From: Monosporascus cannonballus
Lineage: Eukaryota > Ascomycota > Sordariomycetes > Xylariales
Assembly: GCA_004154925.1 (NCBI GenBank)
Contig: QJNS01000076.1
Location: forward strand, 124,001 to 188,000
Length of the DNA stretch: 64,000 nucleotides
Direction: 5' to 3'
The position numbers and the translations under genes are program-made. The notes beneath the pieces are model-generated. The model saw only the letters and a program-made list of their open reading frames with translations, searched no databases and was not told the DNA's origin. Positions 49,861-60,696 of the stretch are shown here, one piece after another (position 1 is the first letter of the stretch; every line of letters starts with the position of its first letter).

Positions 49861-50573
49861 AAGTCCGTTTTGTTTTCGTATGTCGAAAATCTTTTCTATT
49901 TCGTATATTTATTTGTTTTTTATCTTTACGTCGTTTTATGCCGTATATACCTTAATTATATCCGTTATTAATTCGAATAAGAAAATATAAAAAATTAAAT
50001 AGAATTTGACTTTCGGTAAAAATTCTAATTAATAATTATTTTCTAAGATTTTCTGGGCGATTTTATATAGACCGATATATTTAAAATCGAATTTGTTATT
50101 AAATTCTTTTATTTAAATATTTTTGATAACGAGAAAAACTATTTCCCTCTTTTTCAAAATTAATCCTTTTAACCTTTTTAGTTATAATACTTATTTATCT
50201 GGTTTCGTACGAATTCCAATTTTATTTTTATTTTTTTTTAATATATTTATCGTAATTATTTTGATATAAAAATTATTTTAATATTAATTGGACCATTATC
50301 GCCTACTTTTCTGTAAACTTTTGAAATAAAACCAAAATTCGCGTTTGTAAATATTATTTTAATACTTTCGTAATAATTGATATTATAAGCCAATTATGCA
50401 CTTAATAACTTTTTAACCCAGTTATTTTGTTTATAATTAATATAATATCGTAAATAGGTTTTTAAGATTTGGTTTAATCGTTCCGTTTATTTATTAGTTT
50501 AAGTTTTAAATACGCTAAATAATTTATAATTTAAGCCAATTTGTGTTATAAGGTTGTGCCAAAATTTAAATAC

Positions 50574-50723
50574 TGTCACGGCGCTGTACGTCTCTTAGGT
50601 TTCTGGAAGATATTCTATTGTTGCACGAGGAAGAAAGAAAAGAGCTATCTAAGAAGCGCGTAGCGCTTGCGTATATATAGCGAAACGGCGGCTTAAATAA
50701 GCCGCTTTACTAGTGCTGTAACA
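50574..50723 (-). repeat. Solo LTR of the E3 family (150 bp) nested in E5
   Basis: It is the reverse complement of the E3 LTR and has exactly the same length. It starts TGTCACGGC and ends CTGTAACA on the plus strand. The 5-bp target duplication AATAC is perfect (50569-50573 and 50724-50728). No partner or internal sequence is present, so it arose by LTR-LTR recombination. It is less mutated than the two LTRs of E3. Confidence 0.92.
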
Positions 50724-50728
50724 AATAC

Positions 50729-53700
50729 GAATATCGATTTTTTGTTTAAATAATTTTTATTAGTAATCTGTATATATTAAAAAATATATTTAACGAAAAT
50801 GTATGTTATTTATTCGGCATTTATGTTTTCGTAATATGGTGAAAAATACGAGAATTTCGTAAATCGGTCGACGATTACGAAAATACTGTCGTAATGTATT
50901 TCTGTAATTAGATTTTTTGATATAGGAAATTTGGTGATAAAATCTAATATAATTAAATATTATGGTCGTTTTGCGATTGGTAATGGCTGTAATTCTCCGT
51001 ATAGCTTGTGTCGTCGAACTTTTGTTCTGGTGTAAATATCGTATTGCCGTATAATTTTTTATATCGTTAATTTCATTTTAGGAAGAAAATATGTGCGTTA
51101 AAACCGTTTTAAGGTTTTGTAAATCCCTGAATGTCCGTATAACTTATGTTCGTATGTATTTCGTATTAAATATTTCTTGTATTTTTTTAGAATTTGGATT
51201 TTATTCGTTTTTTAGATTTTTAGAAAATTATCGTTATATTGCTAAATCTTTTGATGCATATTAAAGAGTACTGCCCGGATTGTCGTAATTTATCGTAAGC
51301 GTAAATATTCTTTTATAATAATATCTAAAATTATATAATTAATTTTGACTGATTTCTTTTCGAGGTTTGATCGTTTACTTAAGGTATTTGTTTTATTATT
51401 TTCTAAGCTTTTCCTATGAAGAATGACGAAGTCGAAATTCGTTAATTTTTCTGCATAATAAAATTATCGTTCTGTAAGTTTTCTGGTTGTAATAAATTAG
51501 GTAAGATTTTGATAATCCGTATAAACCTGAACCTGGTATAAGTTTTCTCTTAGAAAATGTCTAAATTTTCGAAATGCTATAATAATAGCCAAAATTTCCT
51601 TATTTGAAATACCGTATTTAAATTTAGTTCCTTTTAATTTATACGAAAACAGCATAATAAGGTATAATTTACCTTAATTATTTCGTTATCCGATTATTAT
51701 AGTTAATGCGTAATCCGAAATATCGGTTTTTAATTTAACGGGACGATTTAGATTGTATATAATTAATACTAGTTCGTTAGTAATTGTATTTTTAATGTTT
51801 TAAAATGTTTTTTTTCGTAAAGTTCGTTAAAGGTATAGTTATTTTATTAAAATTTAAAATAAACTTCCTCTAATATTTGGCGAATTTAAGGAATATTTAT
51901 ACCTTTTTAATTATTATTGGCGTTTATTATTTTGTGATTATAGAGATTTTGTAGAGGTTTATCTTAATATGTCTAAAGGTAATAATATATTTTAAATATT
52001 TTATTTTCCATTTATAGAATTAATTCTTTTTAAGTTAAGAAATAATTTGGGTTTTGGAAAATTTAAAGAATTTATGAACGTATTTTACATATATTTACTT
52101 TATTTCCGAGAAAATAAAAATGTCATCGAGATACTATACGACAGAAGTATCGAGATATTTTCGTAATATATGGTTAATTATCCGATAAAAGGTTATTAAT
52201 ACGTTCGTAAGTCTTATTAATATAATCAAATATTTAAATAATCCGTATTTCGTTTTAAAGATTATTTTCCATTTATATTCTTTTTTGATTTTGATAAGGT
52301 TATATTTATTTTTATAATTGAATATTATGAATTACTTAGTTCCATAAAATCGGTTTTTTATTTCTATAATTAGAAATAATAACGTTCGATTCTTAATAAT
52401 GATATCGTTTAATTATCGATAATTAACCATCAATCGCAATTTCTTTATTTTTTTTAGTACGAAAAACATAAGATATCTTGCTAATGATTTCGAGAATCGA
52501 ATTTATCCTTTTTATAACCGATTTTCTAGGTATTTTCTGAAAATACGTAATTTATTTCCCTTAAAATTAATAATAAGATAAAATTGCGTTAAGGTTATTT
52601 TCTTAAAAATTATTTTATAATTTTATTCGTTATGTTCTCGTAATTTCGTATCGAACTCCCTTTTGAAAAATTATTTATATCTGTGGTTCTATGGTAATAT
52701 ATTAGTTAGATTTTCTGATTTTTACGGCTGCTATTTTAAATCGTTATTTTATTATATTAATTTCGCTTTAATCGTAATAGCGATACGTCGTACTTTTCTT
52801 TAATATTTTTTTTTGTGTTTTATCCTTTTAGGTAGTAAAGCTTTTGTCGTATTCTTATGCTTATATTCGTCGCTATTATCGATCGAATATTAAGATCTTA
52901 GCTTTTTTTCGTTTATTAATAAGCAATAAAACGAACTTTATTTAGCCAGTTTTTCCGTTAATCAAAATTCCGTACTAACGTATTTATGGTAATCCTAAAA
53001 TTATATCGTAATTCCTAAATAAAACGATATCGAAATCAACTATCTGGTATCGTTTTTTAAAAAAAATTTCGAAGTAATTAATTTTGCGTATGATTTTTCC
53101 GTTATTATAAGCGAATTTCTGGTTTTCGGCATTTATTGCTATTTAAAGTCTTAATTTATATCTCTATAATAATTTAAGGTTATTAATTATATTTGGTATA
53201 ATATAATTTGCTCCTAAAGTTTCGTAATTTATTATTACGCTTTACTAGTACCTTTCGATTCGCATATCCAAAGTAATAAAGTTATTAACGGCTTTTATCG
53301 TCGCGTTTAAAGCCTTTTTTAACAGTTTTTTTTAACTTCTTTAAAATTCGTTATTTTACGGCTTTTTTACAAATAACCTTTTTCTTTTAAAATTTGTTCG
53401 AATTTATCGAATTTTATTTATATTTTTGCATTTAACGTATTTAGTTATTATATTTGTCGTTATTGCCGGCATATGATTCCTTTAAATCGTATTATTTATT
53501 TTTAGTTTTGTTATAATATTGTTCCTTAATAAGTATATTATTCCTTTATATTTACGATTACATCCCTTTATATATCGTGTTAATTATCGTTTTAAAGATT
53601 TTTTATAAAATAACGTATTTTTTCCTTAATAAAATTTCTTTCGTAAGGGTTTATAATAAATATTAATTAAAAATGGAAATCCGTATTAACTTTTTAGTAA

Positions 53701-55301
53701 TATTTTTTATTATGCGCTAAATTAATTCTTTTTCCGTTTAATAATTACATTATTATTAATAATAAAAACGGTTTTTTTGCGTGCATTATTTTTTTAAGCT
53801 AGTTCTTTGTTTCGGCCAAGTGCTAAATATCTTTTAGGGTTATAAATCCAAAATGTCGATATTATTATTTATCGTTTTTAGTATTTCCGATATAATTTGG
53901 AAAATCAAATCCTTTATAATATATACGGGTAATCCGTCCGTAAATATATTTTTTTTATTTTTTATAATCGGGATAGTTTCGTTATTAATAATATATAGCA
54001 TATATTTTGCCGTATCGTTCAAAAATTCCAGGATAAACTTTTTTATTTAGTTCTAATATTCGCGTAATTATCTTTATAATGCTTTTTGTTATATTTGCGA
54101 TATTTATTAAGCTAGCTTTTTGGCTTTTTGCATTCCTTATTAAATTTTTCGCTATAAGGGACCTGGTATATATTTAAGCTAAATTATGTTAATAAATTTG
54201 CTTTCGTTTTTCGTATTTTTTCTGGATTATCTCTTAGGTATAGGCTTTTAATTATTTTAACGCGGTTTTTTAAGTGCTTTATATTATGCTGCCTTATGTC
54301 TTATTTTATTGTAATTATAATATTTAATCTGGTTCCAGTTTTTTCTATAAATGGCTTTTAATTCTATAAATCTTAGTTTTATGCCGTAAGAAGTATTATT
54401 ACGTTAAAAAACGTTAATATTAATTATATATCGAGATTTATTATTTTATTTTTTAAATACCTTTAATGCGATATACGTATTGTCGATCCTTAATCTTAAT
54501 TATTATAACGATATAATCCGACAAATAATTAGACCGATCAAGTTTAAAAAACTTTTCTAACATTTTTTTTCAGCTCGTTGAAAAAATTCATTATTAATAT
54601 TTTTGGTTTTTAGTTTAACTTAACGACTAATTAAATTAACGTACTGCCGTAACTGAATACGAATTCTTTTTGTTATAATTGCTAAATTTATATTTCGGCT
54701 TTTATTTTTTCGTTTATTATTTTAAAAGTTTTCATTAATATTTATTCGAAATATTCGTATTTATTGTAAATTTTTATTACTTTTGGGTTTCTTTTTTCGA
54801 TTAACAAAATAACGTACTTTTTTATAACGAATTCAAATTAAATAATTACGTTCCTAATAAGTTATTTAATTACGAACTTAATTCGTATAATAAACGTAAT
54901 AAATCGAATAAAAAAATATCTAAAATATATTCGGCATTAAATTAAAAATAAATATAATTTAATTAAGATTTTATCGAAAAACTCTGGCCTAAGAAATTTA
55001 AAACCTTTTTCTAGTTTTTTGGTAAATTTAGTTAAATAACTTAATTTATTTAAAAAAATTTTCCGGTTTCGAAAATTTTATCTTTTTCTTTAAATTTCTT
55101 ATAAGCGGCTTAAAAAAACGTCGTAAGATCATTATTATTTCTTTTAAGCTAAAAGATACGTTAGTTTATGGTATCTAATCGTCGAAAAACTTTTTCGCGA
55201 AAAAGACGAAGTGTTTCCTTTTCTTCCTCGGATTTCATTCCAGTATCCGAATAATTTAGGATCTGATAAGTAAATTGTTCGGGCTGCTTGTTAATAAACA
55301 T
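50729..55301 (-). pseudogene. E5 gag-pol relic
   Basis: The minus-strand frame starts at 55301 (FINKQPEQFTYQIL). The reverse transcriptase signature is YLDDIFIFSE, with its YLDD codons at 52133-52122. Integrase follows towards 50729 and continues past the solo LTR to about 49900. Stops throughout. Confidence 0.75.
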
Positions 55302-55357
55302 GGTATCGGTAATATTGCTTAAATTTTAACGGGATTATTAAACCAAAATTTATAAAG

Positions 55358-55766
55358 TATAACGGCTAGGCGGTTTAACTAATTATTAAACCTTAATTAT
55401 ACGGGTTTATATTAGCAGAAATATCGTAGGACTTTATAATCATAAAATAATTTATTTACGTTTTTTAATATTAAGATTTAAAAATAATATTATAAACGAT
55501 TAATATTAATAAATATTATAAGATGGTACTACCTAGATTATAGAAATAATAAACGTATATACCCTCGTCCTGGCCTAAGATTCTTAAGCGGCCCAAACTC
55601 CTAAGCCTATTAAGCCCTTTAAGCCCTTCTGCTGGCTTAAAGGGCTTAAGGTGCTTAGCGCCTTAAAACCTTTAAGCCAGTTACGTGATGTCTTGGCCTT
55701 GGTCGGAGTTCAGTCTTTTGTGGTTCCGTCTGTCTGGAGGAGAGCCAAGACCGTTAGATCATAACA
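55358..55766 (-). repeat. E5 5' LTR
   Basis: 409 bp. The outer (right) side from about 55560 on is nearly clean. It contains clustered words built on TTAAGCC/GGCTTAA (AAGCCTATTAAGCCCTTTAAG, GGCTTAAAGGGCTTAAGG). Confidence 0.9.
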
Positions 55767-55771
55767 GAATC

Positions 55772-58700
55772 TTAATTAATAAAGGGATTAACTAGGTAAG
55801 GTTTACCTTATATCTTATTAGCAAATAAAAAAGAAAAAAATTAAGATTTTAATATTCGATCGGAGATAACGACGAAAATAGGCATAAGGATACATTAAAT
55901 ATCTTATTATTTAAAAGGACAAGATATAAGAAAAAATAGGTATTAAAGAAAAATACGACGTATCGTTATTATTATTAAAACGAAATTAAAGTAATTAAAT
56001 AACGACCTAAAATACCAGCCCCAAAAATCAAAAATTTAACCAATATATTATCATAATACTATAGATACGAATAATCTTTCAGAAAAAAAACTTGATATAA
56101 AATTACTAGAATATAACGAATAGGATTATGAAATAATTTTTAAAGAAAGATTTTCGACAAAGTTTTACCCTATTTATAACCTTAACGAAAATAAGTTACA
56201 TATTTTTAAAGAACATCTGAAAAATCGGTTACAGAAAAAATAAATTCGACTTTCGAAGTTATTAATAACATATCTCATATTTTTCGTATCTAAGAAAAAT
56301 GGAAAATTACGACTTATAGTTAATTATCGACAACTAAACGATATCACTGGTAAAAATCGAATATTATTATCTCTGATCACAGAAATAAAAAACCGACTTT
56401 ACGGAGGCTAATAGTTTATAGCACTTGAGCTTAAAGACGGATATAACCTTATTAAAATTAAAAAAGAATACGAATAAAAAACAGTTTTTAAAACGAAATA
56501 CGGATTATTTAAGTATTTAATTTTATTAATGGGATTTACGAACGTATTAATAACTCTTTAGCAGATAATTAATTTTGTACTACGAAAATATCTCGATATT
56601 TTTATCGTATGCTACCTCGACGACATTCTTATTTTCTTAAAAACGGAAAAAGCATATATAGGATACGTTCATAAAGTACTTTAAGCTTTATAAAATATTA
56701 GGTTACTTATTAACGCAGAAAAAAGTTAATTCCATACGCAGAAAATAAAATATCTGGGACATATTATTACCTTAGGATATATTAGGATAAACTTTAAAAA
56801 AATCGTTACAGTTATAAAATAGCAAACGCTAACCACAGTCAAAAAGGTACAGGTATTCCTTAAATTCGCCAATTATTACAGAAAGTTTATTCGAAATTTT
56901 AACAAAATAACCATACCCTTAACGAATTTTACAAGAAAAAGTTTAAATGGACGCCAAATACAGAAAAAGCATTTTAAGATATCAAAAATATAATTATTAA
57001 CGAACTAGTATTAATTATATACGATCCAGACCGTTTCGTTAATCTAAAAACGGATATTTTGGATTATATATTAAGCGTAATAATTGGATAACGCAATATT
57101 TAAGACAAATTATACCTTATTATATTCTTTTTATATAATTTAAAAGCAGTCAAATTTAATTACGGTATTTCAAATAAAAAGTTTATGGCCAGTATTATAA
57201 TATTTCAAGAGTTTAGGTATTTTCTAAAGGAAAGCTTGTACCAGGTTAAGGTTTATACAGATTATCAAAATCTTATCCGATTTATTACGACTAGAAAACT
57301 TATAGAACAATATCTTCGCTACGCGAAAAAATTGGCGAACTTCGATTTCGTTATTATTTATAAAAAAGAATTAAAAAATAACAAAGTAAACGCCTTAAAA
57401 AAATAACCAGACCTCGTAGAAAAATTGATTAAAATTAGCTATATAATTTTCGATATTATTATAAAAAACAATTACGATTATAACAGATTGCGATAATTCG
57501 GGCAGTACTTTTAATATATATCAGAGGATTTAATAATATAATGACGATCTCATAAACGATCAAAAAAAGAATAATATACATATTTTAGAGAAATACCGAA
57601 AATATCCAGTAAGAAATATATACGAATACCAATTACATAAATATCAAGGGACTCACAAAATCTTAAAACAGCTTTAACGCATATATTTTTTTCTTAAAAC
57701 AAAATCGATAATATAAAATATTATACAGTAATACAATATTGGCGTTAGAATAAAAATACCACGATATAAACCATATAAAGAATTACAGCCATTACCAGTC
57801 GTAAAATAAGTATAGTATTTAATTATATTTGATTTTATTATTAAATTTCTTATGTCAAAAAATCCAGTTATAGGAATATATTACGATGGCATATTCGTAA
57901 TCGTCGACCGCTTTACGAAATTTTCTTATTTGTTATTATATTATAAGGATATAGACGCCGAACAAATAGCATACATTTTTTAGAGATATTTTCAGCATAT
58001 ATAGATTATTAATAGGAATTATTTTAGATAAAAGATTAATATTTGCATTTAAGTTTTAACAAGACCTTATAATACAGATCGGTCTAAACCACAAATCATT
58101 TAATTTTTTTAAACCTTAGACAGATAAATAAACAGAACGAATAAATTAAACCTTAAAAACTTACTTACGATATTATATTAATTACGAATAAAATAACTGG
58201 GTTAAAAAGTTACTTATTGCCCAGCTAACCTATAATACCAGTTATTACGAAACAATTAAGATAATATTAACGAAGGCAAATTTTGGTTTTATTTTAAAAA
58301 TTTACAAAAAAATACTTAACGACGGTCTAATTAATATTAAAGCAATTTCTATATTAAAATAATTACGATAATTATATTAAAAAGTAAAAGTAAAATTGGA
58401 ATTCGTACAAAATCAAATAAGCAAATATTATAACCAAAAAAGGTTAAAAAGATTAATTTTCGAAAAAGGAAAAATAGTGTTTTTCGTTATTAAAAATATT
58501 TAAATAAAAGGACCTAATAAAAACCGCGATTTTAAATATATTGGTTTATATGAAATTATTAAAAAAATCTCAAAAAATAATTACTAATTAAAATTTCTCC
58601 CAAAAATCAAACTTTATTTAATTTTTTATATTTTTTTATTTAAGTTAGCAGTAGATATAATTAAAATATATACGGTACAAAAGGACGTAAAGGTGGAAGA
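55772..58700 (+). pseudogene. E4 pol relic (RT, RNase H, integrase)
   Basis: The continuation of E4 after E5. The RT signature VCYLDDILIF lies around 56607-56636 with YLDD intact. An open RNase H segment of 73 codons lies at 57185-57406 (VYTDYQNLIRFITTRK). Integrase text follows (DKQTEQINQTL-like, broken) towards 58600. Confidence 0.8.
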
Positions 58701-58849
58701 CGAATAAGCATATAAGGGGGAAAAAATTCTCGATATACGAAAATAAAACGGATTTACCCAGTACCTGATTAAATAAAAAAAAGCACTCGGACTTCGAAAA
58801 CACCTAGGAACTCACCAAAAATCTTATTGGTACCTAACGCCTGCTAAAG

Positions 58850-59470
58850 AATTTTTACTAATAACTACGGGCGCGTTTTAGTTAATAGTCGACCAGTTAC
58901 TAACCAGGATATCGGGCCAGTCGGCCGCGGTCTACGTTAACGTAATAGCCGTAACGGCGGCTTCTAGCTATTTTTGTTCTTAACGTTTTTATCTTTTTAA
59001 TTCGTCTAATAACTGGAGCTCATATTATATTATGGTAACGCTTTTCGAACGAGCTAATGCTTTTTATTTACGCAAACGAATAAAATAAAAAAAAGCTTTA
59101 TTTATTTTTTTCTAATAACTACGTTAAATCTTAAAATAAAGCCGTTAAAGTTTTAATAATTGCTTTTCGGTAAACGTTTTTTCGTGCTTTAATGTTAATG
59201 CTTTCGGCGAATATTTTGCAAAAACAATAACGGCATATCGATATTATCGCAGGACCGATCTCGATTAATACATTTTTTATACCTTAAAACATTTTCCATT
59301 ATTTTACACCTTAGATTTTTCGAAAAACAATAAAAGCAAGGCATAATTTCGTACCCGAATTCGTCGAAGGCTTTTACGAGGTTAATACGACGAACGGTAA
59401 AAGGACGAGAAATACGACAAATTTAGAAAATACGAAACAACATAGTTAAAAACAAAAAAATAAAAAGAGT
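58850..59470 (-). pseudogene. E4 antisense coiled-coil ORF relic
   Basis: On the strand opposite gag-pol, beside the 3' LTR. The blocks ELQLLDELKR, LEAAVTAITLT and AADWPDIL match the antisense frame of E5. Interrupted by stops. Confidence 0.55.
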
Positions 59471-59538
59471 TACTTACCAAACGAAAAAGAAAGGAAAAGA
59501 AAATCTTAAGAGCAAGATTTTTGGGAGAAGGGAAATCG

Positions 59539-59940
59539 TATTACGACCTAATAAGCTCCGGCCTCAAGAAACGGTCAGACAAAGATTATACAGGCCATTT
59601 ACAGGATTACGTAACAGTAATCACTACCAAGTCAGTAATTATTAATAATTAAAGGTAATCCTAAATAATTATGATACTACCAATTGCGTAATTATAAGTA
59701 ATTAAGCTAAAAAAAGAAAAATATATACGTTCGTTATTTTCCATAATTTAGATAACATTAGCTTATAATACTTATCAATATTAATCGTTTGCAATATAAA
59801 ACAGCGTTACTCAAGATATCTTTGATATTATAAAACGTAATACGTTACTATATCTATTGCTCAGTTTTCCACGATACTTCTACTAATATAAACTCGTACG
59901 ACTAAGATTTAATAGTTGGTTAAACCGCCTAGCAGTCATA
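59539..59940 (+). repeat. E4 3' LTR
   Basis: About 402 bp, pairs with 45942-46344. Followed by target duplication ATAAG at 59941-59945. Confidence 0.9.
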
Positions 59941-59950
59941 ATAAGCAAAA

Positions 59951-60440
59951 AATCGTTAAGAAGTACATAGAAAACTATAACATATTTAAGAATTTTCTAA
60001 AATTTTCTGCTTACTAATCGATTTTTTAAGGATTACGTAATGATTTATATTAAATTATTAATAATGATATTGCTAATGTTGATTACATAATCCAGTATTA
60101 ATTACTTATAAGCAAAATAATCGTTACGATATATATAGAATATTAAAAAATGTTTAAGAATTTTCTAGAATTTTCTACTTATAAATCGGATTATATAAAT
60201 CTTTTTAATTACATTAAAACTTATACTATATTATTAATAACTATATTATTAATTTTAATTATACTATATATTATTAATTACTAATAGGAATAAGAATCGT
60301 TGAGAAAAATATAGAACTTCAAAGAATATATAAGAACTTTCTAGAATTTTCTACTTACAAATCGATTTAGTTCATTTTTTAAAAATTGATATTAATTTAA
60401 AGTATATTATTAATTACTATATTACCAACCTTCATTATTT
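59951..60440. repeat. Three subterminal tandem units near the right end of the hAT element
   Basis: Units of about 170 bp begin near 59951, 60118 and 60294 with AATCGTT. Each contains AAGAAYTTTCTARAATTTTCT followed by a SCTTAYNAATCG-like word. They lie just inside the right hAT end and are not present in the LTR elements. Confidence 0.65.
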
Positions 60441-60688
60441 AATTGCTTAAGGATTATTTATTAATAGGATAATCCTTGTAAAAGTATAAATATTTTAATA
60501 AAACTAAATTATATATTTAAAAAATCTTAGTTAATTAGTTAGTTTAGTTAATTACTTAAACGAAACTAACTCACTAAGAAAAAATTAGTAACTAACTAAA
60601 AAAAATTAGTTTAGTTAAGTTACTGAATAAAACTAACTAAGAAACTAACTAACTAATACTAAAAACTAAGAACTAATTCACAACCCTG

Positions 60689-60696
60689 TCCATTAC
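60689..60696. repeat. Right 8-bp target-site duplication TCCATTAC of the hAT element
   Basis: Identical to 20814-20821. Normal-composition sequence follows at once. Confidence 0.85.

Larger units (their letters stand above)
48732..55766 (-). mobile_element. E5: Ty3/gypsy LTR retrotransposon nested in E4, opposite orientation (7,035 bp)
   Basis: The LTRs are 48732-49140 and 55358-55766, 409 bp each. The target duplication GAATC is perfect (48727-48731 and 55767-55771). On the minus strand a gag-like ATG lies at 55299-55301. Reverse transcriptase YLDD is encoded at 52133-52122. The polypurine tract GAAAAGAGAAAAATCA abuts the 3' LTR (49141-49156). It is related to E4 in gag-pol and in the R-U5 half of the LTR, but its U3 differs. 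It contains a solo LTR of the E3 family. RIP-mutated. Confidence 0.92.
45942..59940 (+). mobile_element. E4: Ty3/gypsy LTR retrotransposon, split by E5
   Basis: The LTRs are 45942-46344 and 59539-59940 (about 402 bp). The target duplication ATAAG is perfect (45937-45941 and 59941-59945). Its own length is 6,959 bp after removing E5 and its duplication. A gag-like start ATG is at 46401 (MSTSKQPE). The reverse transcriptase keeps an intact YLDD at 56613-56624, followed by RNase H and integrase, all on the plus strand. The polypurine tract GGGAGAAGGGAAA lies just before the 3' LTR. Decayed by stops. Confidence 0.92.
20822..60688 (-). mobile_element. hAT-type DNA transposon, 39,867 bp as found, inflated by nested LTR retrotransposons
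   Basis: The outer ends are imperfect inverted repeats. The left end starts CAGGGCTGTGAAATTAGTTC. The right end, read inwards on the other strand, starts CAGGGTTGTGAATTAGTTC. Both are followed by many TTAGTT/AACTAA words typical of hAT subterminal regions. The 8 bases outside each end are identical: TCCATTAC at 20814-20821 and at 60689-60696. An 8-bp target duplication and CAGGG-like termini are hallmarks of hAT elements. Three retrotransposons interrupt it: 21327-28634, 30539-45043 and 45942-59940. Subtracting them and one copy of each 5-bp duplication leaves 4,040 bp, a normal size for an autonomous hAT. Strand is given for the transposase relic. It is decayed by RIP and cannot be active. 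Confidence 0.85.

Noticed and set aside
20822..60688. Starship-type giant mobile element or gene cluster
   Set aside because: No tyrosine-recombinase captain gene and no cargo genes. The ends are CAGGG with an 8-bp duplication, and the content is fully explained by nested LTR elements in a hAT element.
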